The translations under genes were made by a program, and so were the position numbers. The notes under the pieces are model-generated. The model was not told the origin of the DNA, ran no database searches, and saw only the letters and a program-made list of their open reading frames with translations. From Microbulbifer agarilyticus S89 (GTDB taxonomy: Bacteria; Pseudomonadota; Gammaproteobacteria; Pseudomonadales; Cellvibrionaceae), in NCBI RefSeq assembly GCF_000220505.1, contig NZ_AFPJ01000009.1, forward strand, positions 124,001 to 188,000: 64,000 nucleotides of DNA. The letters run 5' to 3'. Position 1 is the first letter of the stretch. Every line of letters begins with the position of its first letter. Positions 17,895 to 26,871 of the stretch are shown here, in pieces.

Positions 17895-18398
17895 TCAGCG
17901 CTTGCCGCTTTTCGGCTCCGGCTCCGGGATGGCAACGGAGGTATCAGTCTTCACTTCCTCGATTACCACATAGGTATGGGTCTCCCGCACACCGGGTACC
18001 GAGGCCAGTTTTTCCCCGAGGAATTGGCGATATCCGAGCATATCCTTAATACGGATTTTGATCAGGTAGTCAAAGCCACCGGCCACCATATGGCACTCCT
18101 GCACTTCTTCCAAGCTAGACAGGTGCTTGTTGAAGGCTTCCAGTGCTTCTGTGGCGGTGTCGGTCAGGGACACCTGGATATAGACCACCAGGCCGGCGTG
18201 TACCTTAAGAGGATCCAGCAGGGCGACATATTCCTTAATGAAGCCTTCTCGCTCCAAACGCTTGACCCGCTCAAGACAGGGTGTGGGGCTGAGATTGACG
18301 CGGCGCGCCAGCTCCACATTGGGAAGACGGCCTGCATGCTGAAGAATTCGCAGGATCTGACGGTCGATACGGTCCAGATCTTCCAACTTTCGAGACAT
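17895..18398 (-). CDS. Lrp/AsnC-family regulator, divergent from putA
   Basis: The 167-residue protein has an N-terminal winged helix (LDRIDRQILRILQHAGRLPNVELARRV split by the recognition helix SPTPCLERVKRLEREG). A C-terminal RAM ligand-binding domain follows (VVYIQVSLTDTATE, EEVQECHMVAGGFDYLIKIR). It is closer to true Lrp than to AsnC, because SPTPCLERV and YVVIEEVK match Lrp. Being divergent from putA, it is the likely proline-responsive activator, as with PutR-type Lrp proteins in alphaproteobacteria. That role is inferred from position. It probably also autoregulates together with the DMT transporter gene downstream. Confidence 0.92.
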   Translation of the reverse strand: MSRKLEDLDRIDRQILRILQHAGRLPNVELARRVNLSPTPCLERVKRLEREGFIKEYVALLDPLKVHAGLVVYIQVSLTDTATEALEAFNKHLSSLEEVQECHMVAGGFDYLIKIRIKDMLGYRQFLGEKLASVPGVRETHTYVVIEEVKTDTSVAIPEPEPKSGKR

Positions 18399-18454
18399 AG
18401 CAAAATACCCTACTGGTAATTAACCGGATAACCCCTACATTTAACCACACCTTT

Positions 18455-18480
18455 TCCCAAAATGGAGATTAATTCTGGGA
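18455..18480. promoter_or_regulatory. Candidate operator in the lrp-putA divergent promoter region
   Basis: Inverted arms TCCCA and TGGGA are separated by 16 bp of AT-rich DNA. A further TCCCA lies at 18485-18489, and a perfect TCCCTAGGGA palindrome lies at 18521-18530 just before the putA ribosome site. Repeated, helically spaced half-sites suit an Lrp-type octamer. The binder is inferred. Confidence 0.4.
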
Positions 18481-18547
18481 TATTTCCCACATAATCCGGT
18501 TTTTTATTCTGACCAAGTTTTCCCTAGGGAGTTTCGAGGAAATACCT

Positions 18548-21500
18548 ATGCCCACACACTTCTCCGGAGACCTCAAGAGTGCACGCCAGAAGGCACGGGA
18601 ATACCTGCACGCCGACGAGAACCAATGCGTCAGTGAGCTACTGGCTGCCCCCCGTCCAGGTGAAGCGCTGCGCGAGAAGATCCTGGCAACGGCCAGTGAG
18701 CTGGTGGTCAAGTCTCGCGAGCAACGCAGCAAACGCGGTACTCTGGATGCCTTCCTGCAACAGTTTGGACTGTCTAATAAGGAAGGGGTTGCACTGATGT
18801 GTCTGGCGGAATCCCTGCTACGGGTGCCCGATGCCGACACCGCGGACAAACTGATTGCCGAAAAGGTGCACTCCGGGAACTGGTCGAGCCATCGCGGTCA
18901 ATCCGACTCCCTGTTCGTAAACGCGTCGACCTGGGGCCTGATGCTTACCGGCAACATCGTGGAGCTGGACCCGGACATTACTGAAAAGCCTTCGACCTGG
19001 ATGAAGCGTCTGGTCAGCCGTATGGGCGAGCCAATGGTTCGCACCTCGATGATGCAAGCCATGAAAATCATGGGTGGGCAATACGTACTGGGCCGCACCA
19101 TTAAGGAAGCCCTGAAGCGCGGCCCGGCCGAAAACAAGCCCGGCACCCGCTTCTCCTTCGACATGCTCGGTGAGGGCGCGCGCACCATGGCCGATGCCCA
19201 GCGCTACTTCGATGCCTACATGATGGCTATCGAAGCGATCGGCGCCGATAACACGAAGCGCGATGTAGTCGAAGCGAACGGTATCTCCATCAAGCTTTCC
19301 GCCCTGCACCCTCGCTACAGCGAGCTGCAGCGGGAACGGGTAATGACCGAATTACTGCCACAGGTAAAAGCCCTGTGTGTGGCAGCCGCCAACTACGACA
19401 TGGGCCTCAATATCGATGCGGAAGAAGCCGATCGCCTGGATATTTCCCTGGACATTTTCGAGGCTCTGGCCCGTGACCCGGAGCTGAAAAGCTGGCAGGG
19501 ACTTGGCTTTGTACTGCAGGCCTATCAGAAACGCGCACCGCACGTGGCCGACTGGCTGATCGCCCTTGGCCGCGACACCGGCCGCAAACTGATGGTCCGT
19601 CTGGTAAAAGGTGCTTACTGGGATACCGAGATCAAGCACGCCCAGCAAATGGGCCTCACCGATTACCCGGTTTACACCCGCAAGTGCCACACGGACCTGT
19701 CCTATCAGGTGTGTGCCAAAAAGCTGCTCGACGGCCGCGATGCCATTTATCCGCAATTTGCCACGCACAATGCCTATACCGTTGGCCTGATTCTCGAACT
19801 GGCCGGCGACGCAACCAATTACGAGTTCCAGCGCCTGCACGGCATGGGTCACCTGCTGTACGACCAGATCGAAGCGGTACACGGCAAATCGGTCCCGGTA
19901 CGGGTTTATGCGCCGGTAGGCGCGCACAAAGACCTGCTTCCCTACCTGGTTCGCCGCTTGCTGGAAAACGGTGCCAACAGTTCCTTCGTCAACCGTTTTA
20001 TGGACGAGAAGACGCCAGTCTCCGAACTGGTGCAGGACGCGCTGAAACAAAGCGAAGCCTGCAACCCCTATCGTCACCCGGAAATCCCGGTGCCCGCCGA
20101 CATCTATATTGGTCATGAGGGCCTGCCGCGCAAAAACTCCCACGGCATCGAGTTGACCGACCCGCTTGCGGCCGCACCATTACTGCAGGCAGTTGCCGAC
20201 AGCGCCAGCAGTACCTGGAGCGGTGGCCCGATTGTGGATGGGATTGCGGCCAGTGCGGACCTACCCGTAGTGAACCCGGCGACCGGCGCGCTAGTTGGCC
20301 ACACCGCGAATGCGACTGCCGAGCAGATCCAGCAGGCTTTTGCATCCGCCGACACAGCGCAGCGCAGCTGGGACCGTTTGGGTGGTAATGCGCGTGCGAA
20401 GATCCTCGATAAAGTCGCGGACCTGTATGAGCAACACTCAGATGAACTGGTGGCAATGATCTGCCGCGAGGCCGGCCGCACCCTGAACGATGGGATCAGC
20501 GAAGTGCGCGAAGCCATCGATTTCTGCCGCTACTACGCCAATGGCGCACGCAAGCACTTCAGTACTCCCACCACCCTGCCTGGCCCCACGGGCGAGAGCA
20601 ATGAACTGAGTTTGTGTGGCCGCGGTGTTTTTGTGTGCATCAGCCCGTGGAACTTTCCGCTGGCGATTTTCACCGGCCAGGTTGTTGCAGCCCTCGCCGC
20701 AGGCAACGGCGTGCTGGCAAAACCTGCGGAGCAAACCCCACTGATTGCCGCACGCGCAATTCAGTTGATGCACGAAGCCGGTGTGCCGAAACAGGTTTTA
20801 CACCTGATTACCGGTACCGGTGCCGCCGTAGGCCAACCGCTGCTGGACGATCCCCGTGTCGCGGGCGTCGCGTTTACCGGCTCCACGGAAACCGCAAAAC
20901 ACATCAACCGACAGTTGGCGGAAAAAGACGGCCCAATCGTGCCGCTTATCGCAGAGACCGGTGGCCAGAATGTGATGATCGTGGACTCCACCGCACTGCC
21001 GGAGCAGGTAGTGGACGACGTGATTCAATCGGCGTTCCTTAGCGCCGGTCAGCGCTGTTCTGCGCTGCGCATCCTGTGTGTGCAGGACGTCATCGCAGAC
21101 AACCTCCTCAACATGCTGAAAGGTGCCTGCGAGGAGTTGACTCTCGGTGACCCAGCCAAGCTGGACACGGACATCGGCCCCGTAATTGATGAGAAGGCGC
21201 TTGGCCTGCTGGAAGCACACCGCGAGCGCATGTCTGTCGAGGCCAACCCGCTGTTTGCGTTCGATCCAGCCAAGCAGCCGACCAACGGTACTTTCTTCGG
21301 CCCGCAGGTGGTGGAGATTAAAGACTTCAACCTGTTGCAGCGCGAAGTCTTCGGTCCATTCCTGCACGTGGTTCGCTTCAAGGCCGAGGAGCTGGAAGAC
21401 GTCATTCACCGCATTAATGCTACAGGCTACGGACTGACCTTCGGTTTGCACTCACGCATCGAAGGACGCGCCGGCGCCATCTTCAAGCGCGTGGACGCAG

Positions 21501-21694
21501 GCAACTGCTACGTAAACCGTGACATGGTTGGTGCAGTGGTTGGCGTAAACCCGTTTGGTGGTATGGGCCTGTCCGGTACCGGACCCAAGGCTGGCGGACC
21601 GCACTATCTGTTCCGCTTCGCAAACGAAAAAACCAAAACGGTAAATACCGTTGCCACCGGTGGCAACACCCAGCTATTTACCCTTGGGCAGTGA
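18548..21694 (+). CDS. putA: Bifunctional proline dehydrogenase / pyrroline-5-carboxylate dehydrogenase PutA
   Basis: This 1048-residue enzyme oxidises proline to glutamate in two steps with channelling. The FAD proline-dehydrogenase barrel spans about 100-480, with KLSALHPRYSELQ, RLVKGAYWDTEIKHAQ, FATHNAYTVGLI and VGAHKDLLPYLVRRLLENG. The NAD aldehyde-dehydrogenase domain spans about 560-1020. It has ISPWNFPLAIFTGQ, catalytic Glu803 in AETGGQN and catalytic Cys837 in SAGQRCSALR. It is shorter than E. coli PutA (1320) and lacks the N-terminal ribbon-helix-helix repressor domain and the C-terminal extension, so it cannot repress itself. Regulation probably falls to the divergent Lrp. AGGAAA precedes the ATG. 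A terminator follows. Confidence 0.97.
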   Translation: MPTHFSGDLKSARQKAREYLHADENQCVSELLAAPRPGEALREKILATASELVVKSREQRSKRGTLDAFLQQFGLSNKEGVALMCLAESLLRVPDADTADKLIAEKVHSGNWSSHRGQSDSLFVNASTWGLMLTGNIVELDPDITEKPSTWMKRLVSRMGEPMVRTSMMQAMKIMGGQYVLGRTIKEALKRGPAENKPGTRFSFDMLGEGARTMADAQRYFDAYMMAIEAIGADNTKRDVVEANGISIKLSALHPRYSELQRERVMTELLPQVKALCVAAANYDMGLNIDAEEADRLDISLDIFEALARDPELKSWQGLGFVLQAYQKRAPHVADWLIALGRDTGRKLMVRLVKGAYWDTEIKHAQQMGLTDYPVYTRKCHTDLSYQVCAKKLLDGRDAIYPQFATHNAYTVGLILELAGDATNYEFQRLHGMGHLLYDQIEAVHGKSVPVRVYAPVGAHKDLLPYLVRRLLENGANSSFVNRFMDEKTPVSELVQDALKQSEACNPYRHPEIPVPADIYIGHEGLPRKNSHGIELTDPLAAAPLLQAVADSASSTWSGGPIVDGIAASADLPVVNPATGALVGHTANATAEQIQQAFASADTAQRSWDRLGGNARAKILDKVADLYEQHSDELVAMICREAGRTLNDGISEVREAIDFCRYYANGARKHFSTPTTLPGPTGESNELSLCGRGVFVCISPWNFPLAIFTGQVVAALAAGNGVLAKPAEQTPLIAARAIQLMHEAGVPKQVLHLITGTGAAVGQPLLDDPRVAGVAFTGSTETAKHINRQLAEKDGPIVPLIAETGGQNVMIVDSTALPEQVVDDVIQSAFLSAGQRCSALRILCVQDVIADNLLNMLKGACEELTLGDPAKLDTDIGPVIDEKALGLLEAHRERMSVEANPLFAFDPAKQPTNGTFFGPQVVEIKDFNLLQREVFGPFLHVVRFKAEELEDVIHRINATGYGLTFGLHSRIEGRAGAIFKRVDAGNCYVNRDMVGAVVGVNPFGGMGLSGTGPKAGGPHYLFRFANEKTKTVNTVATGGNTQLFTLGQ

Positions 21695-21727
21695 GCACTT
21701 AACAGAGTGCACAGTAACTGCCACACG

Positions 21728-21758
21728 AAAAGGCGCATTCTTCCGAATGCGCCTTTTT
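21728..21758 (+). terminator. Rho-independent terminator of putA
   Basis: The stem AAGGCGCATTC / GAATGCGCCTT with a TTCC loop is followed by a T-run, 33 bp past the putA stop. It is convergent with the curlin-like gene and could serve both. Confidence 0.9.
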
Positions 21759-21814
21759 AATGGAAGTTCACTTTTACTGGAACTTCAGATTTGTCCAGCC
21801 TTCAGACCAGAATA

Positions 21815-22699
21815 CTACTGGACGATAAGGCCAAAGTTGGCAGTACCCACCTGGAATACCACCGCGGTATCACCAGTACCAAACGCCTGGATCGTGCTAT
21901 GCACGTTGTATTCACCCACTTGTGTGGTCATCGCGTTCAGGCTGTAACCGGCCTGCACGGTTGAAGCGAAGTTGCCAACACCGAGTTGCAAGGTTGTCTG
22001 GCTCAGGTCAATACCGATCTGATCGACGAATGCGGTGTTGTACTCGCCGTCCTGAATGATCAGCGAGTCGCTGTAGAAGGCACTTTGCAGCGTAACTGCA
22101 TTGTTTCCGGTACCGTACTGGAATGTGTAGGCATCGGAACCGTGGCTACCTACTTGCAGGGTATTGGCATAGTTGCCCAGGCCATATTGCTCAATGTTGA
22201 TATTGGAATAGGATGTACCCCACTGCGAAGCGACCCCATTGTTGCCATAGCCGTGCTGGATTACAGCAATCTCGCTGGAATTACTCCAGCTTTGGTCTGT
22301 ATTCGCGTAGTTAAACCCACCGTACTGGCGAACCTTCACATAAGTATCGTAGCTAAAGGCCTGATAGGTAGAAGCCTCATTCAGGAAGCCGACCTGACGC
22401 ACATTCGCAAGGTTATCGTAGCCATCTTCTTGCACAGAAGTGGCCATATTCAGCTCACCTTCCTGGTACTGATAAATGGCACTGCCAGTCTCTGTTCCGC
22501 CCTGGGTGGCATCCGCCATGTTTCCGAAGCCGAACTGTTTTTGCAAAATGTAATTGTTTGCTGAATCTGGGCTCTCCTGGTCGGCACTGGCATTATTCAA
22601 AACACCGTCCTGCAGCTGGGTAGCCACATTGTTGTCAGCCATGGCTACTGAGCTGACCGCAAACATCACTGCTGCGGCAATCGGGGTATACGCCTTCAT
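21815..22699 (-). CDS. Secreted curlin-repeat (amyloid-type) protein
   Basis: The start is the ATG at 22699, with AAGGAG eight bases upstream; six codons further upstream are also in frame. A Sec signal peptide (MKAYTPIAAAVMFAVSSVAMA) leads to a mature protein of about 270 residues. It is built of about eleven imperfect 22-23-residue units of the pattern Q-x-G-x-x-N-x-A-x-x-x-Q. Examples are EQYGLGNYANTLQVG, LQLGVGNFASTVQAG and RQVGFLNEASTYQ. This is the strand-loop-strand code of CsgA/CsgB curli subunits. Gln, Asn, Tyr, Gly and Ser dominate and no Cys is present. It is probably exported to form or nucleate surface amyloid. No csgDEFG genes lie in the window, so the exporter must be elsewhere or absent. 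Confidence 0.82.
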   Translation of the reverse strand: MKAYTPIAAAVMFAVSSVAMADNNVATQLQDGVLNNASADQESPDSANNYILQKQFGFGNMADATQGGTETGSAIYQYQEGELNMATSVQEDGYDNLANVRQVGFLNEASTYQAFSYDTYVKVRQYGGFNYANTDQSWSNSSEIAVIQHGYGNNGVASQWGTSYSNINIEQYGLGNYANTLQVGSHGSDAYTFQYGTGNNAVTLQSAFYSDSLIIQDGEYNTAFVDQIGIDLSQTTLQLGVGNFASTVQAGYSLNAMTTQVGEYNVHSTIQAFGTGDTAVVFQVGTANFGLIVQ

Positions 22700-23761
22700 G
22701 AATATCTCCTTAAACATCTACAAGCCGGAAGTCCATTTCTCGGACAAAGCTATCCGACTAATTCAGGTGTGGTTCGACACCCGGTTTTGGTGATTCACAG
22801 ATTACCCGCCGAGCCCGCGGCAGATGGAAAGAGGTATCGATGGACTTAACGTTGGTGCGCGATACCAGTGATGGACCGCACACATAAGTGCCAGTTGCCT
22901 CATACCCAAGCGCCGTAAACTCACTTGTTCGGTGAAAACTGCTTGATTAGACAAGGCCCGTGCTAATTAAAACCAACCGGTGTGTGACAGCAAAAACAAC
23001 ATCACAGGATGAATTAGTCGTCTTACCTTGAAAGACTGATCTTATTTCGTACAACCTGATCGAATTACGAACAATCGACTTTGATTTTTGAACGCGGTGC
23101 CCGCGCTCGCCATAGGAGAGAAGTTTTAAATCCCTAGGAAGAAAGTGGTAAATCGATGGGAACGGCGCAGCGCTCAACTGCAAAAGACGGGACAGGTGCC
23201 ACCTGGTGTATCCGGCAGCGATCAAACCTCAGCGCGCGCTACCCGTAACACGCATAGCAATTTGCACTGAAGAAAACCGCACGTAGCAAATACCGGAGAA
23301 TGCCCAGGCAAAAATATCGCCCCGACGAAATGCACCGTAAATATTTCTCAATTTTTCGCCTCCTTTTCTCCCCCTTTTCTCCCACCTTTTCTCGTAGCAA
23401 CTCCGCGCAATCCGTACAAGATTTCTCACGATACGCAACTTGTTAGCGACTGTTTTGCATAACGTTTTTGCGCGATTGCCGTAATTTGCTGCTTTTGCCC
23501 AGCGCTGATACCGGGCCTGAAGCCGTGAGATCAACTTCTCATACGCGAGCGGTACCTTCAGGTACTTCCTTCTCATACACCACGTTTTGCACGTCCTTGG
23601 ACATTTGTCATCTGCGATTCAGAAACCTATTTTTTATATGTTGCCGAAAAAATGATCAATCTTCGGAATGAATGCTGTCGTTTATTCTGGACGATTCATG
23701 CGAAGGGGATCGCTCGGCAATCAGTGAAACGATCAGCGTAACTAGCGAGAGGGATCTAGCC
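22700..23761. other. About 1 kb gene-free region before the cytochrome c peroxidase gene
   Basis: No frame here looks like a real protein. The longest (minus strand, 23229-23576) is Arg/Lys-rich low-complexity with no ribosome site. The stretch is more AT-rich than its neighbours. It holds the promoter of the curlin-like gene at the left, a CAGGTG-C-CACCTG hyphenated palindrome at 23193-23205, and a triple pyrimidine repeat at 23362-23393. It may carry long regulatory regions for the two flanking secreted-protein genes, or an RNA gene I cannot recognise. Confidence 0.5.
23362..23393. repeat. Three direct copies of CCTTTTCTC (GAGAAAAGG on minus strand)
   Basis: Exact 9-mers begin at 23362, 23373 and 23385, 11 and 12 bp apart, about one DNA helical turn. 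The whole block is nearly all pyrimidine on the plus strand. Phased short repeats of this kind often mark binding of a regulator, here unknown. Confidence 0.45.
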
Positions 23762-26719
23762 ATGCCTTGCCGAAAAGGCGATTACCGTCCACCCCAGGAT
23801 GGACGGCCAATTGCACCACCCGACCCGGAAAGCAAAACATTTCCAGGAACAAGAAAATCATTAGCCCGTGCTTTTTTGCATAGAGGCGGCGCCTGGGGTT
23901 TATCCCTTTCGTTGATCGCCGGCCCTGCCCTCGCCGACGTGCCACCACTCAGCAAAGTTGCGGTGCCCGATGTGAACGTACTGGGGCTACTCGATGGGCA
24001 GGGAGATGGCTTCAATCCAGCGGAGTGGGAGCAGGTCACCCACCCCAATAAGCGCACCGATCTCCAACGGCTCGGCAAGCTATTTTTCTTCGATATGCAG
24101 GTCGGTAGTGATGGTGTACAGGCCTGCGCGAGTTGTCATTTCAATTCCGGCGCCGATATTCGCACCGTAAACAGTATGAGTCCGGGGCTGAAGCGCGGTG
24201 ATACTTCACATCAATTGCTGGGCGTGAACAAAGCACTCACCGTGATGGACTTTGGTGGATTGAGTTCCCCGCGCGGCCTACCAGTTAGCGAGAGCGCGCT
24301 GATCGGCGCGGGCGCGACGCCGGACCAAGAAGACGGCACACCCGGTAATCTCGTCGACGCGGCGTTACTCGGCTCGATAGCCGGCCAGGATGTCAACGAT
24401 GTCGTATCCTCCCAAGGGGTCCGGGCAACTGATTTCACCGGCTTGATTCCTGGGTCTATCCAAGACGCAGGTATCCTGCGGGCCACCGATGAAGGCTTCG
24501 ACAGCAGCGATTCACTGTTCGACGGATTTCCCAACAATGCAGCAGGTGTTCCAGACACTGTGCGCAGGGTTGAACCTCGTAACACACCTACCACATATAA
24601 CGCGATCTTTAACCAGAGCAGCTTCTGGGATGGCCGAGCGGATATGTTCTTCAATGGGGTGAACACGCTGGGCTTCCGCGACCCGGATGCCAAACTTCGC
24701 GTTTACGAGGGTGGCAATTACGCGCTTGAGCACTCGGTGCTCATTCCGTTCTCGTCATTAGCGTCACAGGCTGTGGGCCCGACCGGCAGCGATTTCGAAA
24801 TGGAATTTATTCATCGCGGTGGCGGTGGCGGCGATGGGTACAACCTCGGCCGCAAGCTGGTGAACCTTACTCCGCTTTACGGGCAGTGGGTGAACTGTAA
24901 CGATTCTTTGTTAGGCTCGTTAACCAACTGTGGTCCGGGTGAGCAACAGGTACGCGGTATTGACAGCCACCTCTACTCAGACTTTATCAAGGATATTTTC
25001 CTCGAAAAATTCTGGGGCGATGGTTCTGGCAACGACGTCTGTCTGACTAAAGCATCGAACTTCACCCAGAAAGTCGACATGAGTAATTGCGGCTACGAGT
25101 CGGAGAACAGAACCCTAATGGAGGTTAACTTTAACCTCTTCTGGGGACTCGCCGTACAGGCCTATGAGGCCACGCTCACCACCGGCAATACGATTGTCGA
25201 CCTGATGGCAGGCGGCATGATCGATTCCGACCCCGACGGCGACCATGGCCCGGAAACCATTATTGAGCACATCAGTGCCGACGGCCGCACCATGGTCCGC
25301 CTGGACATCGGCAAGAGCCGTCCGCCGGCAGGCACACCGTCACGTAGCTTCAAGATGATCAATGGCCGCTTCATGATCGTGCTGGACTGGACCGGTTTGC
25401 AGCCCGATGGCGACGGTGTTTCGTTTGAAGACTGCTCGGTAATGTTGCCGCCTTCGTCGACTGAAGTGGAAGCCACCGCGGCGTACGACGCATGCGCGAT
25501 GAAGTTTGCCGAATTCATCCATCCAAAAGCTGAAACGGGTTCTGAAGCACCCAACGCCCCCAACCAACCGGAAAGCGGAAAGTTGGTCGCCGGTGAGCCT
25601 ATTGGTGGATGTGCCCCGCCCTACAATTCTCGTGTGTGCGAGGCCGCCGCGGCGACCATTGCGAACATCGACGAAGGTATGGGCCGCTTCCAGGCGGGAG
25701 CAACCGACTGTGCCGAATGCCACGCATCCGCTGAATTCACCGGTGCAACCATCAGTGGTACTACCGGCTTCGGTGTCGACCCGCTACCTCCCGGTGAAGA
25801 ACCGCCCGCAATCCTGGAGCGCATGAACACCTTTGAAAATCAGGGTGTATATGACGCCGGCTTCTACAACATCGCGATTCGCCCCACCGGTGAAGACCTG
25901 AGTGTTGGCGACAACATCACCACCACCAATGGCGGTGTGATTCCCCTGTCAAAGGCCAAGCTGGCACAGCTGATGGGCATGCTGCCAGGCGACTTGCCGG
26001 CACCTTACGACAGCCCGGAAACCAAAGCCGTACTCCAAAAAATTGCAGACAGCCTGCAAGCCGGTGTTGGTGTTGGCGGTGTGCAGATTCCAACTGCGCC
26101 CGGTAACCTCACCGCCAAACCGTTCGCCATGAACCTGGCATGTGACCCAGAAATGGGCGCGGTAGTCTGTGACCCGACTGTACCAAGCGATGACCTGGTA
26201 CTGCGCAATGGCTTCTTCAAGACGCCCACCGTGCGTATGACAAAGTTCACCGGTCCATTTATGCATAATGGGTCGAAGATGAACCTGCGTCAGGTACTGG
26301 AGTTCTACAAAACTGTGGTGGACTTCGACCTGAGCGATGACAAGCGCTTTGGTGTTGCCAACCTCAACTTACACAATCTGGACGCCGGATTGCGTATTGT
26401 AGATGTAGGTGCAGACCGCGAAGCGGCAATGGTGGAAATGATGGAAACTGGCTTGACCGACTGGGGCGCAGCCTATCAGGAAGGCAAGTTTGACCATCCG
26501 CAAATTTGTGTTCCAAATGGCCACGACAACAAGGGTCGAACCAAGCTTGCGAATATTCCTGCCGTCGGCGCAGATGGTCATGCAACCCGGATTATTACCT
26601 TCCAGGAAATGCTGGAAAACATCACTGGGTTTGCCAATGACTTAACCGATCCTTGCGATATGGATATTGCCAACAACAATGGCAAATCCAAGATTGAAGT
26701 GCCCTACGCGGCTCCCTAA
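23762..26719 (+). CDS. Large diheme cytochrome c peroxidase-like protein, periplasmic
   Basis: The start chosen is ATG 23762, with GAGAGGGA eight bases upstream; ATG 23672 in the same frame is an alternative. A long basic N-terminus precedes a signal-peptide core (WGLSLSLIAGPALA) cut before DVPP. The mature protein of about 930 residues has two c-type heme sites, CASCH (about residue 122) and CAECH (about residue 650). FMHNGSKMNLRQVLEFY near the end is typical of the CCP/MauG family, where it positions the second heme. Standard bacterial CCPs are about 350 residues with the two hemes about 150 apart. Here the separation is about 530, so large insertions occur. It may reduce peroxide or oxidise an unknown partner in the periplasm. 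A strong terminator follows. Confidence 0.82.
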   Translation: MPCRKGDYRPPQDGRPIAPPDPESKTFPGTRKSLARAFLHRGGAWGLSLSLIAGPALADVPPLSKVAVPDVNVLGLLDGQGDGFNPAEWEQVTHPNKRTDLQRLGKLFFFDMQVGSDGVQACASCHFNSGADIRTVNSMSPGLKRGDTSHQLLGVNKALTVMDFGGLSSPRGLPVSESALIGAGATPDQEDGTPGNLVDAALLGSIAGQDVNDVVSSQGVRATDFTGLIPGSIQDAGILRATDEGFDSSDSLFDGFPNNAAGVPDTVRRVEPRNTPTTYNAIFNQSSFWDGRADMFFNGVNTLGFRDPDAKLRVYEGGNYALEHSVLIPFSSLASQAVGPTGSDFEMEFIHRGGGGGDGYNLGRKLVNLTPLYGQWVNCNDSLLGSLTNCGPGEQQVRGIDSHLYSDFIKDIFLEKFWGDGSGNDVCLTKASNFTQKVDMSNCGYESENRTLMEVNFNLFWGLAVQAYEATLTTGNTIVDLMAGGMIDSDPDGDHGPETIIEHISADGRTMVRLDIGKSRPPAGTPSRSFKMINGRFMIVLDWTGLQPDGDGVSFEDCSVMLPPSSTEVEATAAYDACAMKFAEFIHPKAETGSEAPNAPNQPESGKLVAGEPIGGCAPPYNSRVCEAAAATIANIDEGMGRFQAGATDCAECHASAEFTGATISGTTGFGVDPLPPGEEPPAILERMNTFENQGVYDAGFYNIAIRPTGEDLSVGDNITTTNGGVIPLSKAKLAQLMGMLPGDLPAPYDSPETKAVLQKIADSLQAGVGVGGVQIPTAPGNLTAKPFAMNLACDPEMGAVVCDPTVPSDDLVLRNGFFKTPTVRMTKFTGPFMHNGSKMNLRQVLEFYKTVVDFDLSDDKRFGVANLNLHNLDAGLRIVDVGADREAAMVEMMETGLTDWGAAYQEGKFDHPQICVPNGHDNKGRTKLANIPAVGADGHATRIITFQEMLENITGFANDLTDPCDMDIANNNGKSKIEVPYAAP

Positions 26720-26736
26720 CCGCATAAACCACTAAT

Positions 26737-26770
26737 AAAGCCCGCACGGAAACGTGCGGGCTTTTTTTTT
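26737..26770 (+). terminator. Rho-independent terminator of the cytochrome c peroxidase-like gene
   Basis: The stem AGCCCGCACG / CGTGCGGGCT is followed by nine T, just past the stop codon. Confidence 0.95.
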
Positions 26771-26796
26771 GTCTATGTAAAACAAATATGCAAAAC

Positions 26797-26825
26797 CAAA
26801 AAAGCCGGAGGATAAATCCCCCGGC
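26797..26825 (-). terminator. Rho-independent terminator of the glycine-zipper lipoprotein gene
   Basis: Read on the minus strand, GCCGGGGGA-TTTA-TCCTCCGGC forms a nine-pair stem with one G-U pair, then TTTTTT. It lies 47 bp past the stop at 26872. Confidence 0.8.
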
Positions 26826-26871
26826 GAAAGCCAAGTCCTGTGAGTGCCGAATAGGAGTTGGTTTTAGAAAC

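Noticed and set aside
23229-23576. Minus-strand open frame of 115 codons in the gene-free region before the cytochrome peroxidase gene
   Set aside because: Arg/Lys-rich composition comes from the purine-rich repeat tract; there is no ribosome site and no resemblance to any family.
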